Assembly (NCBI GenBank): GCA_035292585.1
Contig: DATDPU010000163.1
Location: 62,001 to 126,000, forward strand
Direction: 5' to 3'
DNA from: DASSFZ01 sp035292585
GTDB lineage: Bacteria; Chloroflexota; Anaerolineae; Fen-1058
DNA: 64,000 bases
A program made the position numbers and the translations under genes. The notes under the pieces were generated by a model. That model was not told the DNA's origin and did no database searches. It was given only the letters and a program-made list of their open reading frames with translations. Of the stretch, positions 50,780 through 58,668 are shown in pieces. Position 1 is the stretch's first letter, and the number at the start of each line of letters is the position of its first letter.

Positions 50780-51505
50780 ATGCCGAATGCGCGCGAGAGT
50801 GATATCCATCCGGTCTTCAACCAGGCCGAAGTGTTTCGCGGCCTCGCGGCAGCCCAACTTGCCGAGATCGCCGCGCGCTTTAGCGCACGGACATTCGAAC
50901 GCGGCGCGCTACTCTTCCTGGAAGGCGACCCGGCGCAGACCTACTACCTGATCGCCGCAGGGCAACTGAAGATTCTTCAGACCTCCGCCGAAGGCAACGA
51001 GGTGATCTTGCATCTGTTGGGGCCGGGCGAGCTGGTCGGCGCGCTGCCGACGCTGGGCGAGGGCGCTTACCCCGCCAGCGCCTCCGCGCTCAGCGACGTA
51101 ACCGTCTTCGCCATCTCCGCCGCCGACTTCGAAGGCATCCTCAGCCGCTATCCTGCGGTGGCGCGCAACCTGCTGCGCTTCGCCGCGCGCCAGCTTCAGG
51201 CCACGCATCACCGCCTGCGCGAGCTCGCCACCGAGCGCGTCGAGCGCCGCATCGCCCGCACGCTGTCGCGCCTGGCGGCCCAGATCGGTCGGCGCGAGAG
51301 CGAGGGCATCGTGCTGGATACGCCGCTGTCGCGCCAGAGTCTGGCCGAGCTGACCGGCACCACGTTGTTCACCGCCAGCCGCGTCCTCAAAGAGTGGGAG
51401 CGGCGCGGCATCCTGCGCGTCGGGCGCGAACAAGTCACCATCCTGCAACCGCACGCGCTGACCGTCATCGCCGAAGACCTGCCCCTGCTCGACTCGTCAA
51501 CCTAG
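50780..51505 (+). CDS. CRP/FNR-family transcriptional regulator without cysteines
   Basis: The 241-residue protein has a cNMP-binding-fold sensor (FLEGDPAQTYYLIAAGQLKI, LHLLGPGELVGALPTL) and a C-terminal Crp helix-turn-helix (LSRQSLAELTGTTLFTASRVLKEW). It has no cysteine, so it is not an oxygen-sensing [4Fe-4S] FNR; DNR/NNR-like haem-based NO sensing or cAMP binding are options. It sits between the HAO-like and NirK genes and likely controls them. TAGAAT lies eight bases before the ATG with no ribosome site, so the mRNA may be leaderless. Confidence 0.9.
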   Translation: MPNARESDIHPVFNQAEVFRGLAAAQLAEIAARFSARTFERGALLFLEGDPAQTYYLIAAGQLKILQTSAEGNEVILHLLGPGELVGALPTLGEGAYPASASALSDVTVFAISAADFEGILSRYPAVARNLLRFAARQLQATHHRLRELATERVERRIARTLSRLAAQIGRRESEGIVLDTPLSRQSLAELTGTTLFTASRVLKEWERRGILRVGREQVTILQPHALTVIAEDLPLLDSST

Positions 51506-51518
51506 AACTCAGCTTTCC

Positions 51519-51551
51519 AGAAACCAGGTTTCCCGAAGAAACCTGGTTTCT
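51519..51551. repeat. Two AGAAACC(T/A)GGTTTC palindromes
   Basis: AGAAACCAGGTTTC (51519-51532) and AGAAACCTGGTTTCT (51537-51551) lie between the CRP/FNR gene and the DUF1858 gene. They could form a hairpin but have no T-tract. Confidence 0.8.
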
Positions 51552-51599
51552 TTGCTCCAGCACAAAGACAACCCGGCCCACTTCCGCTACAGTGGCGCC

Positions 51600-51863
51600 A
51601 TGCATGAAACCTCTGCGCCGGAAGAAAGCGCGCTGGATCAATCCGTGGCCGAAGTGCTCACCCGCTGGCCGGCGGCCGCGCAGGTCTTGCTGGCCTTCCG
51701 CATGGCTTGCGTCGGCTGCAACTTCAGCGCCTTCGATACCACCCGCGACGCCCTGCGCATACACGGGATAGGGACGGCGGAATTCCTCCAGCGCCTGCGA
51801 CCCATTCTTCAAACATCCCCTGGCGTCGACGCACAGCCTACCCCAGCCCACGAGGAGGAATGA
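51600..51863 (+). CDS. DUF1858 domain protein
   Basis: The 87-residue protein fits DUF1858: SVAEVLTRWPAAAQVLLAFRMACVGC followed by FSAFDTTRDALRIHG. The two cysteines of CVGC are conserved in the family, which is often found beside NO, hybrid-cluster or iron-sulfur repair genes. Its stop overlaps the nirK region as ATGA. A TACAGT lies six bases before the ATG and no ribosome site is seen, again suggesting a leaderless start. It supports a role in nitrosative stress (inference). Confidence 0.75.
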   Translation: MHETSAPEESALDQSVAEVLTRWPAAAQVLLAFRMACVGCNFSAFDTTRDALRIHGIGTAEFLQRLRPILQTSPGVDAQPTPAHEEE

Positions 51864-51865
51864 TC

Positions 51866-53329
51866 GTGAACAAAGTCATCAAGTTTAGCGCCGTCCTGAC
51901 CGCAATTCTTTTGATGTTGTCCGCGTGCAATAGCCTGACCTCCACGCCGACCACGCGCGCGATCGGCGCGCCCCCTGGCTTAAGCCACACCTCGGCCCCT
52001 CACGATGTAGCCGCAGCCGAGGTCAGCGCCGACACCTCGACTGCCCTCGCCACGTCGAACGCCGAGGCCACGGTCGAGTACACGCTGACGACGAGCAGCG
52101 GCCACGACGGATTGGGCTTCATGGGCGTCGGCGGCGAGATCGACGGCGCCATGAACCCGACGCTGAAAGCCAGCCCCGGTGATGTCGTCGCCATCACGTT
52201 GATCAACGGCGATGGGCTGCAACACAACTTCACCCTCGACGAGTTCGGCGCGGCGACCCGCGATCTGCTACAGCCAAACGAGCAACAGACGATCACGTTT
52301 ACGGTCGATGCCGCAGGCGAATACGTCTATTATTGCGCTGTGCCGGGTCATCGCCAGGCCGGCATGTGGGGCAAACTCCAGGTCGGCGAAATAGCCAAGG
52401 CCGTCGGCGCTTCGATCGTGCGCAACCCGACCGACCTGCCCGCGCCGATCGGGGATCGCGGCCCAACGCTGGTGCGCGTCGATCTGACCACGCAGGAAGT
52501 CGTCGGGCAGCTGGCCGATGGCACAACTTACACCTACTTCACCTTCGATGGCAAAGTGCCCGGCCCGATGCTGCGCGTACGGTCAGGCGACACGGTTGAA
52601 CTGCATCTCCAGAACGATGCCGGCAGCGCGTTCGCCCACTCGATTGATTTGCATGCCGTCACCGGCCCAGGCGGCGGCGCGGTCCACATGCAGACCAAGC
52701 CGGGCGAGGAAACCGTCTTCACCTTCCAAGCGCTTAATCCCGGCCTGTACGTGTATCACTGCGCCACGCCGAGCGTGCCGCACCACATCGCCAGCGGCAT
52801 GTACGGCCTGATCCTGGTCGAGCCGGAAGGCGGGCTGCCGCAAGTCGATCGCGAGTTTTACGTGATGCAAGGCGAAATCTACTCCGAGCAAGCTTTCGGC
52901 ACGCCGGGACAGCTGGACTTCAGCGCCGAGAAGCTCTCGATCGAGCGCCCCGAATACTTCGTGTTCAACGGCGCGGCCGGCGCGCTGACGACCGAGGCCG
53001 ATGCGCTGAAGGCGCAGGTCGGCGAGACGGTGCGCATCTTCTTCGGCGTCGGCGGTCCGAACTACACCTCGTCGTTCCACGTCATCGGCGAGATCTTCGA
53101 TCGGGCGTATCCGTTCGCCGCGCTCACTTCCGCGCCGCTCACCGACGTGCAGACGATCTCGGTGCCGCCGGGCGGCGCGGGCCTGGTCGAATTTAAGATC
53201 GACGCGCCGGGCAAGTACATCCTGGTCGACCACGCGCTCAGCCGCCTGGAGCGCGGCCTGGCCGGCGCGCTGATCGCCGAAGGCGACGAGCAACCCGAAA
53301 TTTTCCACGCCGGGCCGGCCACGCCGTAA
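51866..53329 (+). CDS. nirK: Copper nitrite reductase NirK with an N-terminal cupredoxin, lipoprotein
   Basis: The protein of about 487 residues has a lipobox (LLMLSAC, cysteine 21), an extra N-terminal cupredoxin (about 60-175, ending YYCAVPGHRQAGMWG with Cys-His-Met ligands), and a full two-domain NirK. Copper ligands seen: HSIDLHAVTG (type 1 and type 2 histidines and catalytic Asp), YVYHCA, VPHHIASGM, the catalytic SFHVIGE and LVDHAL. All expected residues are present. GTG 51866 is chosen over ATG 51860 because GAGGAGGA is abutting the ATG but at proper distance from the GTG. It reduces nitrite to NO outside the membrane; the fused cupredoxin may be its electron donor. Confidence 0.95.
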   Translation: MNKVIKFSAVLTAILLMLSACNSLTSTPTTRAIGAPPGLSHTSAPHDVAAAEVSADTSTALATSNAEATVEYTLTTSSGHDGLGFMGVGGEIDGAMNPTLKASPGDVVAITLINGDGLQHNFTLDEFGAATRDLLQPNEQQTITFTVDAAGEYVYYCAVPGHRQAGMWGKLQVGEIAKAVGASIVRNPTDLPAPIGDRGPTLVRVDLTTQEVVGQLADGTTYTYFTFDGKVPGPMLRVRSGDTVELHLQNDAGSAFAHSIDLHAVTGPGGGAVHMQTKPGEETVFTFQALNPGLYVYHCATPSVPHHIASGMYGLILVEPEGGLPQVDREFYVMQGEIYSEQAFGTPGQLDFSAEKLSIERPEYFVFNGAAGALTTEADALKAQVGETVRIFFGVGGPNYTSSFHVIGEIFDRAYPFAALTSAPLTDVQTISVPPGGAGLVEFKIDAPGKYILVDHALSRLERGLAGALIAEGDEQPEIFHAGPATP

Positions 53330-53340
53330 CGTGTCTACGG

Positions 53341-53514
53341 CCCTGGTGCTTGACCACCTTGATTTTGATGGGTAGCCTAGGGCCGCACCTGCACCGCACC
53401 GGTGCGCCGCAGGCGCAGGTGTGTGCCCGCCGAAGGCGCCCACAACCCCACACGGGGGCGCAAGCAGGGGGCTAGGCTACGGGCCATCACTTTCAGCTGG
53501 ACTGACCAGTAGGG
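53341..53514. mobile_element. MITE-like family GTAGCCTAG, copy B, with internal palindrome
   Basis: Ends TTGACCACCTTGATTTTGATG and CACTTTCAGCTGGACTGACC match copy A as inverted repeats. Copy B has an extra CACCTGCACCGCACCGGTGC and GCGCAGGTG insert. It separates nirK from the cupin gene. Confidence 0.75.
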
Positions 53515-53620
53515 CCGCGTGCCCGTCTTTGGCCGAGAATACGCCCGCGAGGACGCGGGCTTCGAGCGAAGTTGAACGGCGGCTGCATAAGGTGAGTTGG
53601 ATATTTACCGGAGACTATCA

Positions 53621-53941
53621 ATGCATGCAGACTATCTCTACTTCGCCAGCTTAACCGATCTGGCGCCGGATGTCCCAGCCGATGCCATCCTCAGCCGAAT
53701 CTTGCACAAACACGATCAAGTGAACGTCACGTTGTTTGCATTTGCAGCGGGACAAGAGCTGTCGGAACATACGGCGACGCAACCGGCGATCCTCTACTTC
53801 GTCGAGGGCGAGGCCGACTTGAAGCTGGGCGCCGATCGGTTGCAAGCGCGCACCGGGACCTATGCGTATATGCCCGCCCATCTGCCGCACAGCATTCACG
53901 CCAAGACGCGGGTCGTGATGTTGTTGCTGCTGCTCAAATAG
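53621..53941 (+). CDS. Cupin domain protein
   Basis: The 106-residue protein is a single small cupin: LFAFAAGQELSEHTATQPAI with metal histidine, YFVEGEADLKLG, and AYMPAHLPHSIHAKTRVV. GGAG before the ATG fits. The C-terminal MLLLLLK is short. It lies just upstream of the NnrS-like gene, and small cupins often accompany denitrification genes. The metal and reaction are unknown. Confidence 0.85.
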   Translation: MHADYLYFASLTDLAPDVPADAILSRILHKHDQVNVTLFAFAAGQELSEHTATQPAILYFVEGEADLKLGADRLQARTGTYAYMPAHLPHSIHAKTRVVMLLLLLK

Positions 53942-53950
53942 GATCAAGGC

Positions 53951-55051
53951 ATGGCATCCCGCTTCGCCAAACACGCGCCGCTGCTTGCGCTGGGCGTGCT
54001 CGCGCTGCTGGCCGGCATGTGGGCCGGCCTGATTCGCATCGGGTGGGACTGGCCTCCACTGCAACTCCGGCTACCCTCTGCCCACGGCCCGTTGATGATC
54101 TCAGGTTTCCTCGGCACACTGATCAGCCTGGAACGCGCGGTCGCGCTCGCCGCACCCGCGAATGGTGGACGTCGCCGCTGGACGTATACAGCCCCACTGG
54201 TGACGGCGCTGGGAGGAACCGCGTTGCTGCTCGGCCTGCCCGACCCGATCGGGCGCGGGCTTATCACACTCGGCAGTTTGGCGCTCGTAGCGGTGCTCGG
54301 ATTGATCATCCGGTTGCGGACAACCTGGGATACCGTGGTCATGGGTCTCGGCGCAGCGCTGTGGTTGATCGGCAACGCGCTGTGGTGGTCGGGGCAACCG
54401 ACGTATCAGGTTACTCCCTGGTGGATCGGGTTCCTGGTGCTCACCATCGCCGGTGAGCGACTCGAACTCGCGCGGGTGCTGCTCTTGCGTCGAAACGCGC
54501 AACTCATGTTCCTCGGCAGCGTCGGCGTGTTTCTCGCCGGGTTGCTCGCCTCGGTCGTGAGCTTCAACCTTGGGGTTCGCATCGGCGGGGTCGGTCTGGC
54601 CGCGCTCGGCCTGTGGTTGTTTCAACACGATAGCGCCCGGCGCACGATTCGGCACTCGGGGCTGACGCGCTTCATCGCCGCCTGCCTGCTGCCCGGTTAC
54701 TTGTGGCTCATTTTCGCCGGAGGTATTTGGATCGCCGGAAACTTTAGCGGCGGGCAGACCTACGATGCTGCCGTGCATAGCGTGCTGCTCGGCTTTGTCT
54801 TCTCGATGATCTTCGGCCACGCACCCAGCATCTTGCCCGCCGTGTTGAACGCCCCGGTGACCTTCCGCCCGATCTATTACGCGCACCTGGCGTTGCTGCA
54901 CGCTTCGCTGGCGCTGCGACTGATCGGAGACTTCGCGCCCGAGCCGTCGCTCCGCGCGTTGGGCGGCCTGCTCAACGTCGCGGCGATACTCCTCTTCATG
55001 GGCAACACGTTACGCGCGCTGCGCGTATCGGCCGTACCCCTCGCTCAATAG
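53951..55051 (+). CDS. NnrS-like polytopic membrane protein
   Basis: The 366-residue protein has about eleven or twelve membrane segments and the family-like HGPLMISGFLGTLISLERAVAL at residues about 45-66. Further histidines are in LFQHDSARR, AAVHSVLLGF and YYAHLALLHASL. NnrS proteins are haem- and copper-containing and help cells resist NO. The next gene is a truncated relative that begins one base after the stop. The annotation rests on topology, the HGP motif and the neighbourhood. Confidence 0.65.
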   Translation: MASRFAKHAPLLALGVLALLAGMWAGLIRIGWDWPPLQLRLPSAHGPLMISGFLGTLISLERAVALAAPANGGRRRWTYTAPLVTALGGTALLLGLPDPIGRGLITLGSLALVAVLGLIIRLRTTWDTVVMGLGAALWLIGNALWWSGQPTYQVTPWWIGFLVLTIAGERLELARVLLLRRNAQLMFLGSVGVFLAGLLASVVSFNLGVRIGGVGLAALGLWLFQHDSARRTIRHSGLTRFIAACLLPGYLWLIFAGGIWIAGNFSGGQTYDAAVHSVLLGFVFSMIFGHAPSILPAVLNAPVTFRPIYYAHLALLHASLALRLIGDFAPEPSLRALGGLLNVAAILLFMGNTLRALRVSAVPLAQ

Positions 55052-55052
55052 C

Positions 55053-55376
55053 ATGCCGTCGCTGACCCGCTTATTCATCAAAACCGCCCTGGCCTACTTT
55101 GTCGCCGCGCTGCTCACCGGCGTTGTTGTGGCGGCGCGCCCGGCGCTCGGTTTGCCGCTGGCGCTGGCTGCGTTGACGCCGGTTTACTTTCACTTGCGGA
55201 TGGTCGGCTGGATCACGCAACTGATCTTCGGGGTCGGGCACTGGATGTTCCCCAAGTTCTCGCGCGAGCAGCCGCGCGGCAGCGATCGCTTTCATCGCAC
55301 ATGCCTGGCCGCGCATCAAACCGCTGAGCGCGTAGATCGACTCACGCCCACTTCACCACAATTGAGCACAAACTGA
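55053..55376 (+). pseudogene. Truncated membrane protein of the terminal-oxidase-subunit-I-like type
   Basis: The 107-residue frame begins as a membrane protein (IKTALAYFVAALLTGVVVAA; PVYFHLRMVGWITQLIFGVGHWMFPKFSREQPRG) and then loses similarity after residue about 80, ending QPRGSDRFHRTCLAAHQTAE. Relatives with the GVxxWMFPRxSRExPRG motif continue with two more membrane segments. No other frame continues the family, so the 3' part was lost, probably by deletion. It was perhaps once the partner of the NnrS-like protein. Confidence 0.5.
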
Positions 55377-55412
55377 ACATCGTTTGAGCTGGAAAACGGC
55401 GGGCGAATTGTG

Positions 55413-55418
55413 TATAAT
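55413..55418 (+). promoter_or_regulatory. Putative -10 box upstream of the 170-residue membrane protein
   Basis: A perfect TATAAT lies 41 bases before the ATG at 55459. TTGAGC at 55384 is too far for a normal -35 (23-base spacer). Confidence 0.4.
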
Positions 55419-55458
55419 CTCGTCGCCCAGCCACGGGTAATTTCATACGAGGTGAATC

Positions 55459-55971
55459 ATGGACCTGCTCATGATCGTGCTGCGCTTGATCCACATCTTC
55501 GGCGGCTTCCTCTGGTTTGGAATCGGATTTTTCTACGTCAGGTTTTTGGAGCCAACGGTACAAGCGACCGGGCCTGAAGGTCAGCGCTTCATCCAGAAGA
55601 TGGGCCAGGTCACGCCGATCAACAACGCCATCGGCATTGCAGCCATCCTCACGACATTATCCGGGCTGCTGATGTATTGGCGAATCTCCGGCTTTCAGGG
55701 TAGTTGGATCACCTCCAGTTACGGAATCGGCCTGACGATCGGCGGTCTGGCTGGTTTGGCAGAGTTCATCTTGGGCGCGACGGTCAGTGGGCCGACCGCA
55801 GCGCGGATCGCCGCGCTCGGCAAAGAGCTGGAGGCCAAAGGCGGGCCGCCCAGCCCGGAGCAACTGGCTCACATGCAAGCCCTACAGGAGAAGTTGCATA
55901 CGAACGGAGTGAGGGGTGTGTTGCTGTTGACGATCGCCTTGATCGGAATGTCGATCGCACAGTACCTCTAA
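55459..55971 (+). CDS. Small membrane protein (DUF2269/CopD-like)
   Basis: The 170-residue protein has four membrane segments: LMIVLRLIHIFGGFLWFGIG, AIGIAAILTTLSGLLMYWR, GIGLTIGGLAGLAEFILG and VLLLTIALIGMSIAQYL. A histidine in RLIHIFGG of the first segment is typical of this type of haem-binding or copper-linked membrane protein. GAGGTGAATC before the ATG is the ribosome site. Function unknown. Confidence 0.65.
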   Translation: MDLLMIVLRLIHIFGGFLWFGIGFFYVRFLEPTVQATGPEGQRFIQKMGQVTPINNAIGIAAILTTLSGLLMYWRISGFQGSWITSSYGIGLTIGGLAGLAEFILGATVSGPTAARIAALGKELEAKGGPPSPEQLAHMQALQEKLHTNGVRGVLLLTIALIGMSIAQYL

Positions 55972-55998
55972 TTCAAGGGGGATCCGGGATACGGATTC

Positions 55999-56059
55999 AT
56001 CCACGAAGTTACACGAACGGACACGAAAACAGCGGAAAACTTCGTGTGGCTTCGTGGAT
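55999..56059. repeat. CCACGAAGTTACACGAA inverted repeat
   Basis: ATCCACGAAGTTACACGAA and TTCGTGTGGCTTCGTGGAT match at 17 of 19 positions when inverted. It is the same vocabulary as 22395-22570. Confidence 0.7.
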
Positions 56060-56102
56060 CGAGTTGATTTCGGATGAAAGCTACTATTCACGGCTTGCCT
56101 CG

Positions 56103-56135
56103 CAACCGCCTCAGTCTCGAGGCGGTTGTTGCTTA
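56103..56135 (+). terminator. Possible terminator before tilS
   Basis: CAACCGCCT and AGGCGGTTG form a perfect 9-bp stem with an 8-base loop, followed by TTGCTTATT. Confidence 0.5.
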
Positions 56136-56162
56136 TTGAGCAGCTCGGCAACTCGTTGATGT

Positions 56163-56168
56163 TATAAT
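56163..56168 (+). promoter_or_regulatory. -10 box of a probable leaderless tilS transcript
   Basis: TATAAT ends six bases before the GTG start at 56175, so transcription should begin at or next to the start codon. No ribosome binding site is present. Confidence 0.55.
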
Positions 56169-56174
56169 CGCCGT

Positions 56175-57638
56175 GTGGATGCCCTCGATCGGATTCGAAC
56201 CTTCAGCCTCAAGCACGATCTGCTTCCGCGCGGCGAAATCGTCGTGGTCGGCGTGTCGGGCGGCCCCGATTCACTGTGCCTGCTCCACGCGCTGCTCGCC
56301 TTGCGTAGCGAGTTCGATTGCGCGCTGCACGTCGCGCACCTCAACCACCAGCTGCGCGGCGCGGACGCCGATGCCGACGCGCAATTCGTCGACGATCTCG
56401 CCGCGCGCTGGCGCTTGCCTTGCACCCTCGGCGCGCGCGATGTGGCGGCGCTGGCCCGCGAGCACAAGCTGTCGATCGAGGAGGCGGCGCGGCAGGCGCG
56501 TTATCGTTTTCTGGCCGAAGTCGCGCGGGCAAATCACAGCCAGATCATCGCCGTGGCGCACAACGCCGACGACCAGGCTGAAAGCGTGTTGATGCACTTC
56601 CTGCGCGGCAGCGGCACGGACGGCCTGCGAGGGATGCGTCCGATTTCAGATTTCGGACTGCGGATTTTGGATTCGTCTTTAGTCCTGCGTCATTCGTCCC
56701 TGCGGTTGATTCGCCCCCTGCTCGCCGTGCCCCGCGCTGACGTCGAACGTTATTGCCGCGAGCACGATCTTCAACCGCGCTTCGATTTGTCGAACCTCGA
56801 TACGACTTTTTTTCGCAATCGTCTGCGCCACGAACTGTTGCCGCTGCTCGAAACGTACAACCCCAACATCCGTGAGGTCTTGCGGCGCACCGCCGAAATC
56901 GTCGCGGCTGAGGTCGAACTCTTACGGCAGGCGCTCGAAGCGGCCTGGCGCGAAATCGTCGTCGCTGAGTCGGAGCAGCAGATCGAGTTCAAACTGCCGG
57001 CCTGGCGCAATGTGCCACTTGCGCTGCAACGCGCCACGCTGCGCGAAGCGGTGCGCCGCTTGCGCCCGTCGCTGCGCAACATCAACTTCGTCCACATCGA
57101 GGCGGCCGTGTCACACTTGCAGAGCGCGCAGACCGGCGCGCAGATCACGCTGCCACAGCAGCTCACAGTGGACGTGAGCTATCGGACGTTTACGGTCGGC
57201 GCGACCGGCCACGATCTCGAACGGCCCGATTGGCCGCTGCTCGCGCCCGGTCAGACTCTGCCGGTCAACCGGACCGGCTTCACACCCCTGCCCGATTCGG
57301 ACTGGCAGCTTGCCGCAACGCACGTAGAGGCTTGGAGCGATGATGTCTTCACCCATCCCGATCCCTGGACGGCCCATCTCGACGCCGCTGCGCTTGGCGC
57401 CGAGCTTGTCCTGCGTACCCGCACCACCGGCGACATGTTCCATCCGCAAGGCATGCCCGCGCCGCTTCACTTGAGCGATTGGATGACCAACGTCAAAATC
57501 CCTCAGCGCGTGCGCGATCGTCTGCCGCTGCTCATCAGTGGTGAACGCATCGCCTGGGTTGCCGGTTTCCGCATCGGGCAACCCTTCAGCGTCACCTCCC
57601 GCACACGCCGCGTGCTCAAGCTGTCGTTTCAGCGCTGA
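56175..57638 (+). CDS. tilS: tRNA(Ile)-lysidine synthase TilS
   Basis: The 487-residue enzyme puts lysine on C34 of tRNA-Ile so that it reads AUA. Seen are the PP-loop VVGVSGGPDSLCLLHAL, AHLNHQLRGADADADA, VAHNADDQAESVLMHFLRG, and a C-terminal TilS domain (VLRTRTTGDMFHPQGM). A segment between GMRP and RPLLAVPRAD (ISDFGLRILDSSLVLRHSSL) is extra and is encoded by repeat-like sequence at about 56640-56703; the frame is kept. The start is GTG with a TATAAT just upstream. Confidence 0.93.
   Translation: MDALDRIRTFSLKHDLLPRGEIVVVGVSGGPDSLCLLHALLALRSEFDCALHVAHLNHQLRGADADADAQFVDDLAARWRLPCTLGARDVAALAREHKLSIEEAARQARYRFLAEVARANHSQIIAVAHNADDQAESVLMHFLRGSGTDGLRGMRPISDFGLRILDSSLVLRHSSLRLIRPLLAVPRADVERYCREHDLQPRFDLSNLDTTFFRNRLRHELLPLLETYNPNIREVLRRTAEIVAAEVELLRQALEAAWREIVVAESEQQIEFKLPAWRNVPLALQRATLREAVRRLRPSLRNINFVHIEAAVSHLQSAQTGAQITLPQQLTVDVSYRTFTVGATGHDLERPDWPLLAPGQTLPVNRTGFTPLPDSDWQLAATHVEAWSDDVFTHPDPWTAHLDAAALGAELVLRTRTTGDMFHPQGMPAPLHLSDWMTNVKIPQRVRDRLPLLISGERIAWVAGFRIGQPFSVTSRTRRVLKLSFQR
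56640..56703. repeat. Repeat-derived in-frame insertion inside tilS
   Basis: ATTTCAGATTTCGGACTGCG followed by GATTTTGGATTCG units resembles the AATCCGCAATCC-type intergenic tracts at 25225-25290 and 39600-39680. Confidence 0.6.
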
Positions 57639-57649
57639 GACGCGAAAAG

Positions 57650-57745
57650 ACGGTCGTCGTCTGGAACGACTCCTACCATCGCTCCTACCATTGCGGGAAT
57701 CCATCGTCGTCTGGAGACGACTCCTACAACTCCCAACTCTAACTC
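57650..57745. repeat. GTCGTCTGGAACGACTCCTACCA-type repeat
   Basis: TCGTCGTCTGGAACGACTCC and TCGTCGTCTGGAGACGACTCC occur twice with CTCCTACCA units between tilS and the EamA gene. Related to the TAGGAGGCGACTC repeats by composition. Confidence 0.65.
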
Positions 57746-57758
57746 TCCGCTCCCACTC

Positions 57759-58667
57759 ATGGACACCACGCCTTCCATCGTCGCCCCGCCCGCTCGTCCG
57801 ATCGGTCAAGGTTATGCCATTGCGCTGACCGGCATCCTGCTATGGTCGACCACGGCGATCTTCATCAGCTACTTGCTGGAGCGCTACACCCTCGCGCCGC
57901 TGACGCTCGCCTTCTGGCGTGACCTGTTCACCACCTCGGCGCTGGCAGTGATACTGCTCGTCGCCCGTCCCGATCTGCTGCACATCGCGCGACGGCATCG
58001 GCTATTCCTCGTCAGCTACGGGTTCTCGCTCGCCGTGATGAACACGCTGTGGACTTACTCGGTGGGCCTGAACGGCGCAGCGGTCTCCACCGTCCTGGTC
58101 TATTCTTCGCCCGCCTTCACCGCGCTCGTCGCGCGCCGATTGTTTGGCGAGCCGTTGACCCGGCTGCGCGTGGCGGCCGTCTGCATAAGCATCTGCGGCT
58201 GCGTGTTGGTATCGGGCGCGTACACGACCGACGCCTGGTCGGTGAACCCGTGGGGGATCGTGATCGGGCTGGCGTCGGGGTTGGGCTTCACGTTCTACAG
58301 CGTCATGGGCAAGTTCTCGGCCCGGCGCGAGATCAACCCGTGGACGGCGACGCTGTCGGCCTTCGCCGTCGCTACCTGCATCTTGTTCTTCACGCAGACC
58401 GGCGGTACACTTTTCACGCTTGACCGCGCGATCGATGGTTGGGCAATCTTGCTCCTGTTGGCTATCGTTCCCACACTCGGCGGCTTCGGGTTGTACACGA
58501 CCAGCCTGGGTTATCTCCCGGCGGGCACGGCCAATTTGATCGCCACGCTGGAACCGGCGCTCACCGCGCTGTTGGCCTTTATCCTGCTGGGCGAGTCGTT
58601 CAGCCCGATCCAGCTGACGGGCAGTTTACTCATCCTGGGAAGCGTGGTATCCTTGCGCGGGAGTTGA
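57759..58667 (+). CDS. EamA/DMT-superfamily transporter
   Basis: The 302-residue protein has ten membrane segments in two EamA repeats (YAIALTGILLWSTTAIFISY; VNPWGIVIGLASGLGFTFYS) and the typical end TLEPALTALLAFILLGESF. DMT proteins export amino acids, nucleotides or drugs; substrate unknown. A single base separates its stop from the next ATG, so the ModE-like gene is co-transcribed. Confidence 0.9.
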   Translation: MDTTPSIVAPPARPIGQGYAIALTGILLWSTTAIFISYLLERYTLAPLTLAFWRDLFTTSALAVILLVARPDLLHIARRHRLFLVSYGFSLAVMNTLWTYSVGLNGAAVSTVLVYSSPAFTALVARRLFGEPLTRLRVAAVCISICGCVLVSGAYTTDAWSVNPWGIVIGLASGLGFTFYSVMGKFSARREINPWTATLSAFAVATCILFFTQTGGTLFTLDRAIDGWAILLLLAIVPTLGGFGLYTTSLGYLPAGTANLIATLEPALTALLAFILLGESFSPIQLTGSLLILGSVVSLRGS

Positions 58668-58668
58668 G

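Noticed and set aside
51860..51862. ATG as start of nirK
   Set aside because: It abuts the GAGGAGGA ribosome site with almost no spacing; the GTG six bases later is at normal distance. It cannot be excluded.
56189..56202. tRNA T-loop-like GGATTCGAACC
   Set aside because: It lies in the tilS coding region and no cloverleaf arms flank it.
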